Below, in pieces: positions 43,467 to 52,012 of a stretch of 64,000 nucleotides of DNA. A program made the translations under genes and the position numbers. The stretch is from NCBI RefSeq assembly GCF_003003005.1, contig NZ_PVTR01000006.1, forward strand, positions 1 through 64,000, in the 5' to 3' direction. A model generated the notes under the pieces. The model was not told the origin of the DNA. It did no database searches and was given only the letters and a program-made list of their open reading frames with translations. Every line of letters starts with the position of its first letter. Within the stretch, counting starts at the first letter, position 1. The stretch is from Mongoliibacter ruber. Its GTDB lineage: Bacteria; Bacteroidota; Bacteroidia; Cytophagales; Cyclobacteriaceae.

Positions 43467-44972
43467 TTACTTGCTTGTGTCCTTTATAAAATCTGCAAGG
43501 TCCTTTTTGAATTTCACTAAAGAAGGCATGTGGGTGTAAAACATGTGGCCAGCTTCATAATATGTCATGATGATGTTGTCTCTGATTTCTGGTCTAAGGT
43601 TCATTTGGTCAACAGTGTGCTCAACACCATAAAACACAGTTGCCAAGTCATAATAACCATTCATCATCAACACCTTGAGATTTGGATCTTTATTCATTGC
43701 ATCAGCCATATCTATTGCTGTATTGATGGAAATCTGAGTTCCCCATCCTTCATTTCCCCTATGTGACCAATCCCATTTAAACCCTGGAGAAGCATATGCA
43801 GAAGTTTTGTAAGTGAGGTCTTTACTTACTCCCAAGTCTCTGTGGAAATAATCAAGAAAACCGGCTGTATAAGCAGGTGAAATAGCATCACTTTGTGGAT
43901 CTGTGATAGAGAACTGGTTCTGAGGCATGGGGTTGATCCCTTTAAATCTCGAGTCAAGTCTACCCACTGTCATACCTTCTTCTCGCAACAACTCATTGAA
44001 AAACTCATTCGCCCTCATTCTAAGGTTATTTCTCTTCCAAATGTCAGATGAAATCCCCGTGTATTTTTCCATCTTTGAAGCAATCGCACCCTTTTCTGAA
44101 TCAGTCAGTCTACCACCTTTAAATAAGGCTGGCATATATTCTTCTTCGGTAAACTTCCTTACTTCATCTACAAATCCCTCTAGATCTTCACCCTTATTAC
44201 TCAATTTATCATGATACCAAGCTGTGGCAGCATAAGAAGGGAAGTGGACTAAATAAGATGTGCTTTCCTGAACTGGGAATGCCAAAGACCTGATATCAAA
44301 TACGGAAGAAACCATAACTACACCATTAAGTGCATATCCTTTGTCCAAAAGATACTTCATCACACCTGCATTCCTGAGTGTACCATAACTCTCCCCTAAA
44401 ATATATTTAGGTGACTGTAAACGGTCATATTCTTTCAAAAACTGCATGATAAACAAGCTTGTTGACCTTATATCCTGATCCACACCCCAAAAATCTTTTC
44501 CTTCAGCATCCCCTACTTGCTTACTTAAGCCCGTACCTATAGGGTCCATCATCACCACATCGGCAATATCCAAAATAGAGTGTTCATTGTTTACCAATTC
44601 ATAAGGAGCGGCAGGAGTATATCCAGGATCTTCAACTTTAATTCTTTTAGGCCCCATTACACCCATATGTAGCCAATAAGAGGAGGAGCCAGGCCCACCA
44701 TTGTATGCAAAAATGATTGGCCTTTTGGAAGGTCCATCTTCTTTGAAATATGCAGTGAAGCCATGTAAGGCGATAGGTTTATTATTTTCATCTCTCAACA
44801 GCATGGTGCCAGCACGGGTCTTGAGACTATGTGTCGTTCCACCTACTGTGACAGATTGGGTAGAGGTAAAAACCTGTGCTTCAGGAATCTCCTTGGAAGA
44901 AGCCTTTTCCTGGGCATAGGAAATTGATATCCCCAGAAATAGCATTAGTACAAATAAGTTGAGTTTTCTCAT
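43467..44972 (-). CDS. Serine carboxypeptidase (peptidase S10), secreted
   Basis: A 501-residue alpha/beta hydrolase with a Sec signal ending ISYAQ at about residue 21. NGGPGSSS (91-98) forms the oxyanion region, the nucleophile is S195 in GESYG, and the last third carries the aspartate in MMNGYYDLAT and the histidine in YEAGHMFYTHMPS. The S10 family removes C-terminal residues at acidic pH; secreted versions occur in Bacteroidota. It is divergent from ssb, with a 13 bp inverted repeat in the shared upstream region. Confidence 0.9.
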   Translation of the reverse strand: MRKLNLFVLMLFLGISISYAQEKASSKEIPEAQVFTSTQSVTVGGTTHSLKTRAGTMLLRDENNKPIALHGFTAYFKEDGPSKRPIIFAYNGGPGSSSYWLHMGVMGPKRIKVEDPGYTPAAPYELVNNEHSILDIADVVMMDPIGTGLSKQVGDAEGKDFWGVDQDIRSTSLFIMQFLKEYDRLQSPKYILGESYGTLRNAGVMKYLLDKGYALNGVVMVSSVFDIRSLAFPVQESTSYLVHFPSYAATAWYHDKLSNKGEDLEGFVDEVRKFTEEEYMPALFKGGRLTDSEKGAIASKMEKYTGISSDIWKRNNLRMRANEFFNELLREEGMTVGRLDSRFKGINPMPQNQFSITDPQSDAISPAYTAGFLDYFHRDLGVSKDLTYKTSAYASPGFKWDWSHRGNEGWGTQISINTAIDMADAMNKDPNLKVLMMNGYYDLATVFYGVEHTVDQMNLRPEIRDNIIMTYYEAGHMFYTHMPSLVKFKKDLADFIKDTSK

Positions 44973-45080
44973 ATAGCGTTGATAAGTTTAATTTGAAATC
45001 TCAATCTACGTAATAATACACAAAAGGGGAACAAATGACTCTGCTTCTACAAAAGTGGCATTTTGGCCCATTTAGCTGGA

Positions 45081-45112
45081 TTAATCGGATATAAACGGAT
45101 ATATCCGATTAA
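45081..45112. promoter_or_regulatory. 13 bp perfect inverted repeat between divergent S10 peptidase and ssb genes
   Basis: TTAATCGGATATA and its exact complement flank AACGGA. It lies 108 bp from the peptidase start and 89 bp from the ssb start, where no terminator is needed, so an operator for a dimeric regulator is plausible. Confidence 0.5.
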
Positions 45113-45201
45113 GCTTGGGACTTTTTTAAAAAGTCTTTGGAAATTTAAAACAAGCTTTAAAAGAAGCGAGGTTTTATTTTCAATTAACACTTAAAAAAAT
45201 C

Positions 45202-45552
45202 ATGAGCAGTATGAGAAATAGGGTACAGCTGATCGGGAGATTGGGTACCAAACCAGAGGTTAAGGAATTTGATGGTGGCAAAATCAAGGCTACTTTCAGG
45301 ATGGCAACCAAGGATTTCTACAAAAATCAAAAAGGAGAAACTGTAGAAGAAACGACATGGCACAATGTGGTGGCATGGGATAAATCGGCAGAAACAATTC
45401 AGAAATATACCGACAAAGGTTCGGAGATAGCTGTGGATGGGAAAATTTCCAATCGGTCTTGGGAAGATAAGGATGGGAATAAGAAATACATGACCGAAAT
45501 TGTTGCTGACTCTGTAATGCTTCTTGGCGAAAGAGTAGCCAAAATGGCTTGA
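45202..45552 (+). CDS. ssb: Single-stranded DNA-binding protein
   Basis: A 116-residue protein consisting of one OB fold: NRVQLIGRLGTKPEVKEFDG, then FRMATKDFYKN, the TTWHNVVAWDKSAETIQKY core and GSEIAVDGKISNRSWEDKDG. The acidic, phenylalanine-ending C-terminal tail of replication SSBs (DDDIPF) is missing; the protein ends GERVAKMA. So it may be an accessory SSB, perhaps for natural transformation or repair, and not the main replication protein. The start at MSSMRNR is three codons before another ATG; either could be used. Confidence 0.88.
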   Translation: MSSMRNRVQLIGRLGTKPEVKEFDGGKIKATFRMATKDFYKNQKGETVEETTWHNVVAWDKSAETIQKYTDKGSEIAVDGKISNRSWEDKDGNKKYMTEIVADSVMLLGERVAKMA

Positions 45553-45560
45553 TAGTATCC

Positions 45561-45618
45561 AAGGCCGTCAGTATTTTTTAATAAACTGAAACCCTTGAAA
45601 CCCTCAACTGACGGCCTT
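45561..45618. terminator. 12 bp stem with 34-base loop after ssb
   Basis: AAGGCCGTCAGT pairs exactly with ACTGACGGCCTT and is followed by ACCTTTTT. The stem begins nine bases past the ssb stop codon. The loop is unusually long and could hold a processing or binding site. The rest of 45619-45930 contains only the proposed pfkA promoter. Confidence 0.65.
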
Positions 45619-45876
45619 ACCTTTTTAAATTAAAGAATATGATTATCTGCAATCATGCCACTAATCAATTAAACGAGGGTTTTTTGGCAAAGGGATACTA
45701 ATAGACATTGGATATTTATCGATATTGGTTCGGAATCACAGGTTAATTCTATTATTTAGATTCTACTGGTATGAAAGCGGATATACATATTAAAGAAATA
45801 TGAAAAACCTCTTACAAGCACTCCAAGCCACTATTTTTTTATACCTCCAAATTCTCCCTAAAGAAATTAGACTTTC

Positions 45877-45908
45877 TTGCCATTTGCTTCCAATAATGAG
45901 TATTTTTG
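45877..45908 (+). promoter_or_regulatory. Candidate pfkA promoter
   Basis: TATTTTTG at 45901-45908 fits the Bacteroidota -7 consensus TAnnTTTG, and TTG at 45877-45879 lies 21 bp before it, within the usual range for the -33 element. The predicted leader to the pfkA ATG is about 15 bases. Confidence 0.35.
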
Positions 45909-45930
45909 GGGCTGAAAAAGCCTATTAACC

Positions 45931-46905
45931 ATGAAAAAAATAGCTGTTTTAACTTCCGGCGGAGATGCTCCAGGAATGAACGCATGTATAAGGGCAGTGG
46001 TGAGAACTGCCATTTTTAAAGACATCGAAATCTACGGTATCAGCTACGGATACGAGGGTATGATGAAAGGTCAAATCAAAAGAATGCATTCCTACTCTGT
46101 GAGTAATATTATCCAGAGAGGTGGAACGATGTTGAAATCTGCAAGAAGTGATGAATTCAGGACCAAAGAAGGTAGAAAAAAAGCCTATGATCAATTGACT
46201 AACCTTGGTATTGAAGGTCTGATTGTAATTGGCGGAGATGGAACATTCACTGGTGCCAAAGTGTTTTTTGAAGAATTTGGTATACCTACAGTAGGTTGTC
46301 CAGGTACTATTGACAATGATATCTATGGCACTGATTACACTATTGGCTTTGACACTGCTGTAAATACTGCATTAGAAGCTATAGATAAAATCAGGGATAC
46401 TGCAGCGGCACATGACAGGATATTTTTTGTGGAAGTGATGGGAAGGGATTCTGGATACATTGCCTTAGAATGCGGTATTGGAGGTGGAGCTGAGTTTGTG
46501 ATGATTCCCGAGACGGCAACTGATCTCAAGCAAGTCACCAAATCGCTTAAGAACTTAAGGAAATCGAAGTCTTCTTCTATCATTGTAGTGGCAGAAGGAG
46601 ATGAAGAAGGTGGGGCAGATGAAATCATGGAAAAAGTAAAAACCAAAATCAACGACCCCGAAAAAGAATTTAAAGTAACAACCTTGGGCCACATTCAAAG
46701 AGGTGGAAATCCTACTGCCAGAGATAGGGTATTGGCATCTAGATGTGGAATGGCAGCAGTGGAGGGTATTCTTTCTGGCGAAAAAAACTGCATGGCAGGC
46801 ATCGTCAATGGAGAAGTCACCTACACTTCTTTCGAAGACTGTATCACCAAAACCAAGAATTTGAAGGATGATCACCTTAAGTTGATCGAAATACTAAGCA
46901 TCTAA
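45931..46905 (+). CDS. pfkA: ATP-dependent 6-phosphofructokinase
   Basis: It phosphorylates fructose 6-phosphate in glycolysis. The 324 residues match bacterial PfkA. Visible are the ATP loop TSGGDAPGMN (8-17), GGDGTFTGA near 102, the catalytic GTIDNDIYGTDYTIGFDTA near 125 with the proton-acceptor aspartate, MGRDSGYIA near 170 and the C-terminal GHIQRGGNPTARDR. The GGDGT glycine points to ATP and not pyrophosphate as phosphoryl donor. Four bases separate it from the following small membrane-protein gene. Confidence 0.95.
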   Translation: MKKIAVLTSGGDAPGMNACIRAVVRTAIFKDIEIYGISYGYEGMMKGQIKRMHSYSVSNIIQRGGTMLKSARSDEFRTKEGRKKAYDQLTNLGIEGLIVIGGDGTFTGAKVFFEEFGIPTVGCPGTIDNDIYGTDYTIGFDTAVNTALEAIDKIRDTAAAHDRIFFVEVMGRDSGYIALECGIGGGAEFVMIPETATDLKQVTKSLKNLRKSKSSSIIVVAEGDEEGGADEIMEKVKTKINDPEKEFKVTTLGHIQRGGNPTARDRVLASRCGMAAVEGILSGEKNCMAGIVNGEVTYTSFEDCITKTKNLKDDHLKLIEILSI

Positions 46906-46909
46906 TTTT

Positions 46910-47287
46910 ATGGGCTTCATACCAATCATAGCAACACTAAGTGCTGCCATTATTCTCTTCTTTTTGACGGTAAATATCAGTCTTAACTCTAAAAAAGAGA
47001 AAATCATAAACCTCCAGAAGGAAATTCTGGAGGCTTTGAAAAAACTCGGTTTGTTGGAAAGCGAATTTGATGAGAATCAGATGAGTCAGCTCCTGCAACT
47101 TAGAACCATTTTCAACAATGCAAAAGTTAAATTAGAGAAAGAAAAGACTGATGAATTTGTCCATTCCGTGCAGAACCCATACCGTAGCCTTAAGCTCGTA
47201 CTCTTGCAATACAACAATACTATCAGTAAGAAACCCTACAGCTTTGTGGCAAAACTGATGGGACATCAAGAAATCAAATTAAGATAA
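46910..47287 (+). CDS. Small membrane-anchored protein of unknown function
   Basis: A 125-residue protein with one N-terminal membrane segment (PIIATLSAAIILFFLTVNIS) and a cytoplasmic helical domain of about 100 residues that includes a coiled-coil-like EKIINLQKEILEALKKLGLL and ends in the basic KLMGHQEIKLR. I do not recognise a family. It follows pfkA by four bases and is probably co-transcribed. It is convergent with miaA, six bases away. Confidence 0.65.
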   Translation: MGFIPIIATLSAAIILFFLTVNISLNSKKEKIINLQKEILEALKKLGLLESEFDENQMSQLLQLRTIFNNAKVKLEKEKTDEFVHSVQNPYRSLKLVLLQYNNTISKKPYSFVAKLMGHQEIKLR

Positions 47288-47293
47288 TCCGTA

Positions 47294-48211
47294 TCAAGCT
47301 ATTGTCGTCAGCTCTTTGATATAACTTTCTATGTCATGAAGGTCGTCTGGATGGAACCACTTATATTCCTGATCCCTTCTGAACCATGTGAGCTGTCTCT
47401 TGGCATACCTTCTAGAATTCCTCTTGAGAAGTCGAACTGCTTCTTCTTTGTCATATTCACCTTCCAAAAACCCAAAAATCTCGCTATACCCTACAGTCTG
47501 CAGCGCGTTTAGGTGACGGAAAGGAAACAATGATTCAGCCTCCTCAAATAAGCCTTTGGCTATCATTTGATCCATTCTCAAGTCAATTCTTTCATATAGT
47601 TCTTCGCGATTTCTTTCAAGACCAATCTTAATGATCTGAAAGGGCCTACTGACTTTTTTCTTTTGTCTAAAGGCACTATAAGTTTGACCTGTTCCCCTGC
47701 ACACTTCCAAGGCCCTCATCAGTCTTTGGGGATTTTTTTGATCAACTATTTCAAAATATTGTGGATCATGCAGTTTCACCTGATCTTGCAGGTACTTTAA
47801 TCCATTCTTTTGATATTCCAAAATAATGGAAGCCCTTATATCTGGAGCAATATCAGGCATGTCATCCAATCCATTACAAACCACATCTACATACAAACCA
47901 GATCCTCCGGTTAAAATAACAGTATCATTAACATGGAAAATTTGATCCAATAGCCTCAAGACATCATTTTCGTATTCTTTTACGTCATATTGGTCTTGAA
48001 TTGATTTGAAATCAACCAAGTGGTGAACTGCTCTTGACATTTCCTCCCGAGAAGGCTTTGCCGTACCTAATTCTGTTTCTTGATAAAACTGCCTACTGTC
48101 TGCTGAAATGATCTCTGTATTGAGGCGCTTCGCCAACTGTATACAAAGTTCCGTTTTACCTACTCCGGTCGGACCGGCTATTACGATTAAATATTTATTT
48201 CCCTTCTCCAA
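47294..48211 (-). CDS. miaA: tRNA dimethylallyltransferase
   Basis: It adds a dimethylallyl group to A37 of tRNAs reading UNN codons. Started at the TTG at 48211 (MEKGNKYLIVIAGPTGVGKTE) the protein has 305 residues, the normal size. The P-loop GPTGVGKT is at 13-20, followed by DSRQFYQETELGTAKPS, the HHLVDF segment and the later AKRQLTWFRRD motif. The frame is open 42 codons further upstream, but that would overlap the divergent response regulator gene and gives an N-terminus unlike the family. Confidence 0.9.
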   Translation of the reverse strand: MEKGNKYLIVIAGPTGVGKTELCIQLAKRLNTEIISADSRQFYQETELGTAKPSREEMSRAVHHLVDFKSIQDQYDVKEYENDVLRLLDQIFHVNDTVILTGGSGLYVDVVCNGLDDMPDIAPDIRASIILEYQKNGLKYLQDQVKLHDPQYFEIVDQKNPQRLMRALEVCRGTGQTYSAFRQKKKVSRPFQIIKIGLERNREELYERIDLRMDQMIAKGLFEEAESLFPFRHLNALQTVGYSEIFGFLEGEYDKEEAVRLLKRNSRRYAKRQLTWFRRDQEYKWFHPDDLHDIESYIKELTTIA

Positions 48212-48262
48212 ACCAATTTTTGCTTCGTACTTACTATACTTGTCAAAAGTATTACAAAACGC

Positions 48263-49015
48263 ATGAAAAATAAAAAGGTATTGATTGTGGACGATAATGC
48301 ACTCAATAGGCGAGTGTTTGAAAACATAATCGGTCAAATGTACCTCTACGAGTCCGCGGAAAATGGTCGAAGTGCTATAGAAAAGCTAAAGGAAAGCACC
48401 TTTGATTTGATTTTGATGGATATTCAGATGCCTTTGATCGATGGAATCAATACATTGAAAACCATAGTTTCAGATCAACTCTCCAATGCCCCAGTAGTGG
48501 CGGTATCAGCATTTGCCAGCAACACTGACAGAGACTACTTCCTTTCTACTGGTTTTGATGATTTCATTCCAAAGCCGGTAAAACCAAAAATACTGCTCGA
48601 AACCATTCATAGACTGGTTCATAAAAATGAACCTATTCAACAAGATGAACCATCTAATTGGGAAAATTTTGAAATTATCGACTTAAAAGTTATCAATCAG
48701 TTGATGAAATATAATAATGCTGAAAACATCAAACTTGTATATGAGGATTTTTTTGACGAGTCCGAAAGGCTGCTTTCTGATATAGAAAGACTAATAAGAT
48801 CAGAAAATTTCTCAGAAATAGGTGGCAAACTCCATATATTAAAGGGTAATTCAGGTACCTTAGGAGCCTTGCAGATGTATAAATTCTCAGAGTCATTTGA
48901 AAAAAACATAAAAAAAAGCAATTTTGACACTACCTTTAAGGAGTATTTATATTTACGCAAGCTTTACACCTCCTTTAAGAATCATTTTCAATCAAATCAA
49001 TTATTTTATCAATGA
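48263..49015 (+). CDS. Response regulator fused to a histidine phosphotransfer (HPt) domain
   Basis: A 250-residue signalling protein. The receiver domain is at about 1-120 (VLIVDDNALNRR, acceptor aspartate in DLILMDIQMP, IPKPVKPK). A short linker leads to an HPt domain at about 135-240 whose phospho-histidine lies in KLHILKGNSGTLGA. Such REC-HPt proteins relay phosphate between hybrid kinases and regulators. It is the first of five tightly packed plus-strand genes and overlaps the next by four bases. No kinase is encoded nearby on this strand. Confidence 0.88.
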   Translation: MKNKKVLIVDDNALNRRVFENIIGQMYLYESAENGRSAIEKLKESTFDLILMDIQMPLIDGINTLKTIVSDQLSNAPVVAVSAFASNTDRDYFLSTGFDDFIPKPVKPKILLETIHRLVHKNEPIQQDEPSNWENFEIIDLKVINQLMKYNNAENIKLVYEDFFDESERLLSDIERLIRSENFSEIGGKLHILKGNSGTLGALQMYKFSESFEKNIKKSNFDTTFKEYLYLRKLYTSFKNHFQSNQLFYQ

Positions 49016-49389
49016 CACAGTCAAAAAAAGTGCTTGTAGCAGAAGATAGTTCAGTAATAATCAATCTAACTAAAAATGTTTTGATGTTCGAGAAATACGA
49101 AATCAAAGCCGTGAAAAATGGCCTGCAAGTATTGGAGTCAATTGAAAAGGAACACTTTGACCTTATATTGATGGATATCAACATGCCGGTAATGGACGGA
49201 ATTGAGTGTACCAAGGCAATCCGTCAGCTAGAAAACAAAGAAAAAGCTTCTATTCCTATCGTTGCCATCACTGGGAATTACAAAAATTATACTTTGGATG
49301 ATTTCAAAAAAGCAGGCTTGAATGATTACGTTCAAAAACCACTTGACTATGACTTATTATTGGCGACAGTAAAGAAACATCTATCCTAG
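49012..49389 (+). CDS. CheY-like single-domain response regulator
   Basis: A 125-residue receiver domain: acidic pair in VLVAEDSSVIINL, acceptor aspartate in DLILMDINMPVMDG near 54, threonine in IPIVAITGN and switch lysine in VQKPLDYD. There is no output domain, so it acts by protein contact, probably receiving phosphate from the HPt domain of the preceding gene, with which it overlaps in ATGA. The next gene begins 12 bases downstream. Confidence 0.88.
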   Translation: MTQSKKVLVAEDSSVIINLTKNVLMFEKYEIKAVKNGLQVLESIEKEHFDLILMDINMPVMDGIECTKAIRQLENKEKASIPIVAITGNYKNYTLDDFKKAGLNDYVQKPLDYDLLLATVKKHLS

Positions 49390-49401
49390 AATACAGTTTA
49401 T

Positions 49402-49680
49402 ATGGTGATTAAGTATTCCAAAAGTTTTCTCGATAAGCTCGAAAATATTTTCGCTGCCTCAGATTACATTTTGCGATACGAAAAAGGAAATTTCAAATCA
49501 GGTTACTGCGTTCTCAAGGATTCCAGAATAGTCATCATCAATAAGTACTATACCCTGGATGGAAAAATCAACACCCTAGTGGATATCATCAAAGAGATAG
49601 GGTTCAATCCCAAGGACTTTGAGGACAAAAAGATTCAAGACTTGATATCAGAATTACAGCAAACAGAACTAAAACTTTGA
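49402..49680 (+). CDS. Conserved small protein of unknown function
   Basis: A 92-residue soluble protein: KYSKSFLDKLENIFAASDYI at the start, then a beta-rich KSGYCVLKDSRIVIINKYY and a helical, acidic end. It contains one cysteine and no recognisable motif. It lies in the middle of the signalling-to-NFACT gene string and overlaps the following gene by four bases, so it is translated with it. The combination of a small basic-acidic protein before an MBL hydrolase is recalled from other Bacteroidota, but no function is known to me. Confidence 0.7.
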   Translation: MVIKYSKSFLDKLENIFAASDYILRYEKGNFKSGYCVLKDSRIVIINKYYTLDGKINTLVDIIKEIGFNPKDFEDKKIQDLISELQQTELKL

Positions 49681-50441
49681 GAGTTACATTTTTAGGTACA
49701 GGCACTTCACAGGGAGTACCGGTAATCGGATGCGATTGTACGGTCTGTAGCTCGTTAGATTTCAGAGATAAAAGAACCCGCACTTCGATTTTTATAGAAA
49801 CAGGAGATATAAATATTGCTGTTGATACTGGCCCCGATTTTAGGATTCAAATACTCAGAGAAAGAATAAAAAAACTTGATGCAATTCTGTACACCCACGA
49901 ACACAAAGACCATACTGCGGGGATGGATGATATCAGACCATTTAATTTTTCTCAAAAAAAAGACATGCCAATTTATGGCACTAAAAAAGTATTGGCTCAG
50001 ATTAAGAGAGAATTTGCTTATGTCTTTGAAGAAGTCAAATACCCTGGAGTCCCTTCTGTAATTCCGTTTGAAATAGAAAATAAGGCCTTCGAAGTGGAAG
50101 GAATTCACATAATGCCTATCAAGGTGATGCATTACAGGCTTCCTGTTTTTGGCTTTAGAATTGCTGATTTCACTTATATCACAGATGCAAAGACAATAGA
50201 CCCTGAGGAATTAGATAAAATTAGAGGCAGTAAAGTCCTTGTGGTAAACGCCCTTCAAAAAACACATCATATTTCACATTTCACCTTGGATGAAGCCATT
50301 GAACTTGTTGAAGAAATTAAACCAGAAATGGCTTATTTCACCCATATCAGTCACAAACTAGGAACACAGCATGAGATTGAAAAACAACTACCAGCCAATA
50401 TCCGACTTGCATATGATGGCCTGAAAATCGATATTATCTGA
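49677..50441 (+). CDS. MBL-fold metallo-hydrolase, PhnP-like
   Basis: A 254-residue metallo-beta-lactamase-fold phosphodiesterase-like enzyme beginning with a TTG (RVTFLGTGTSQGVPVIGCDC). The GTGTSQGVP opening and CDCTVC cysteines are typical of PhnP-like cyclic phosphate hydrolases. The metal motif HEHKDHTAGMDD (HxHxDH) lies near 75, with IMPIKVMHYRLP and FTHISHKLG later. It probably hydrolyses a small cyclic phosphodiester. Its TTG overlaps the preceding stop (TTGA), and its own TGA shares a base with the next ATG. Confidence 0.85.
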   Translation: MRVTFLGTGTSQGVPVIGCDCTVCSSLDFRDKRTRTSIFIETGDINIAVDTGPDFRIQILRERIKKLDAILYTHEHKDHTAGMDDIRPFNFSQKKDMPIYGTKKVLAQIKREFAYVFEEVKYPGVPSVIPFEIENKAFEVEGIHIMPIKVMHYRLPVFGFRIADFTYITDAKTIDPEELDKIRGSKVLVVNALQKTHHISHFTLDEAIELVEEIKPEMAYFTHISHKLGTQHEIEKQLPANIRLAYDGLKIDII

Positions 50442-52009
50442 TGCATTTAAACTACCATTTTTTAAAATTCTTATGTCCTGCCTTAAAGCAATCTCTTTTA
50501 GGCAAAAAAATCCATGAATGCTTTTCCCAGAACAAAGATGAACTGGTCATCGGATGCAGTGACAGTCAAAACCAAATATACATTAGAGCAAACCTTCTTC
50601 CGGTAATTTCAGCTTTATCATTTCCGGAAGATTTCAAAAGAAGTAAGCGCAACACCATCTCACTTTTTCCAAACATCATTGATCAGGAGATCACAGATGT
50701 GGAGGTTTTCAAAAATGAAAGGGCTTTTTCAGTCTCTCTACAAAATGGTATTCGACTGGTTTTCAAACTTCACGGCACGAGAAGCAACGTCTTGATATAT
50801 GAAGAAGGAAAAAGTCTACCAATTCTACTGTTTAGAAATGAATTGAAAGATGATAAAAACATTCATTTTGAAGACCTGAATGTTGAGTTAGACTTAAGCC
50901 ATGAAAAATTTGTTGAATTGGAGGGAAATGCTTCCAAATTCATCCCAACTTTGGGGAAGATCCCAAGAAATTGGCTCAAGTCTCAAGGATATATTGAGGC
51001 CGATTTGTCAAAAAAGTGGGGTTTACTGCAAGATCTTTTGGACTTAATGGATTCTCCTTTGTATAGCATCATCAAAGAGACTAATGAATACCATCTAAGC
51101 CTACTTCCAGAACAAGTAGCCATTTACCAATCAGCAGACCCAATAGCTGCCTGTAATGAGCTTTTTAGGTACAAGGTAATCATTCAATCATTCGAAAAAG
51201 AAAAAAAACAGTGGCAAAGGACTTTTGAAGACCAGAGAAAAAAAGCCCTGGCTTACATAAAAAAGACTGGTTCCAAACTTCATGAAATAGAACATGAGAC
51301 TTCGCCTTCGCAAGTTGCTGACATAATCATGGCCAACCTCCACCAAATCACTCCTGGGACGGAGGAAATTAGCCTTTTCAACTTTTATGCAAACAAGGAT
51401 GAAACTTTCAGATTGAAAAAAAACATCAGCCCTCAAAAATTCGCAGAAACTCTTTATAGAAAATCTAAAAACAGGAAAAAAGAGCTACAACACCTGCAAG
51501 AAAATCTTGAACTGAAGGAAAAGCAACTTGCTCAAACCGAAAAATGGTTGGCAGAAGTTGATTCATTTAGCCAGTTTAGAGAGCTGAAGCATTTTTTGAA
51601 AGAAAATCACCTGATCAAACAACAAAAAGACAAAGAGGAGCAAGTTCCTTTCAAACGTTTTGAAATTGATGGGTTTGAAATTTTGGTAGGAAAGTCAGCA
51701 AAAGCAAACGATGAGCTTTTGCGGTATTTTGCATGGAAAGATGACCTGTGGCTTCATGCCAAAGACGTATCAGGTTCCCATGTACTTATCAAGTATAGGT
51801 CAGGCATCAATTTTCCAAAAACTGTCATTGAGAGGGCCGCAGAATTTGCAGCATATTATTCCAAAAACAAAAATGAAACTTTGGCAGCGGTAATGTATAC
51901 GCCATCAAAGTACGTACGGAAGGTAAAAGGAAGTGCTCCAGGTGCAGTAATGGTTGACAAAGAAAGTGTAATCATGGTACCTCCAAGAGGGCCTCAAGAA
52001 GAAGATTAA
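50441..52009 (+). CDS. rqcH: NFACT protein (RqcH/fibronectin-binding-like)
   Basis: A 522-residue protein of the Rqc2/RqcH family, which binds obstructed 50S subunits and adds C-terminal alanine tails to stalled peptides. The N-terminal NFACT-N part covers about 1-210 (HYHFLKFLCPAL-like start, later FKLHGTRSNVLIY). Coiled coils lie at about 245-285 and 345-400, and the C-terminal NFACT-R domain at about 400-522 has DDLWLHAKDVSGSHVLIKY and the VRKVKGSAPGAV segment. It closes the five-gene string. The symbol is by family; the N-terminal catalytic-type residues were not checked. Confidence 0.82.
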   Translation: MHLNYHFLKFLCPALKQSLLGKKIHECFSQNKDELVIGCSDSQNQIYIRANLLPVISALSFPEDFKRSKRNTISLFPNIIDQEITDVEVFKNERAFSVSLQNGIRLVFKLHGTRSNVLIYEEGKSLPILLFRNELKDDKNIHFEDLNVELDLSHEKFVELEGNASKFIPTLGKIPRNWLKSQGYIEADLSKKWGLLQDLLDLMDSPLYSIIKETNEYHLSLLPEQVAIYQSADPIAACNELFRYKVIIQSFEKEKKQWQRTFEDQRKKALAYIKKTGSKLHEIEHETSPSQVADIIMANLHQITPGTEEISLFNFYANKDETFRLKKNISPQKFAETLYRKSKNRKKELQHLQENLELKEKQLAQTEKWLAEVDSFSQFRELKHFLKENHLIKQQKDKEEQVPFKRFEIDGFEILVGKSAKANDELLRYFAWKDDLWLHAKDVSGSHVLIKYRSGINFPKTVIERAAEFAAYYSKNKNETLAAVMYTPSKYVRKVKGSAPGAVMVDKESVIMVPPRGPQEED

Positions 52010-52012
52010 GGA

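Noticed and set aside
48212-48337. Longer miaA start, 42 codons upstream
   Set aside because: It would overlap the divergent response regulator gene and its residues do not resemble MiaA, while the TTG at 48211 gives the family-typical length.
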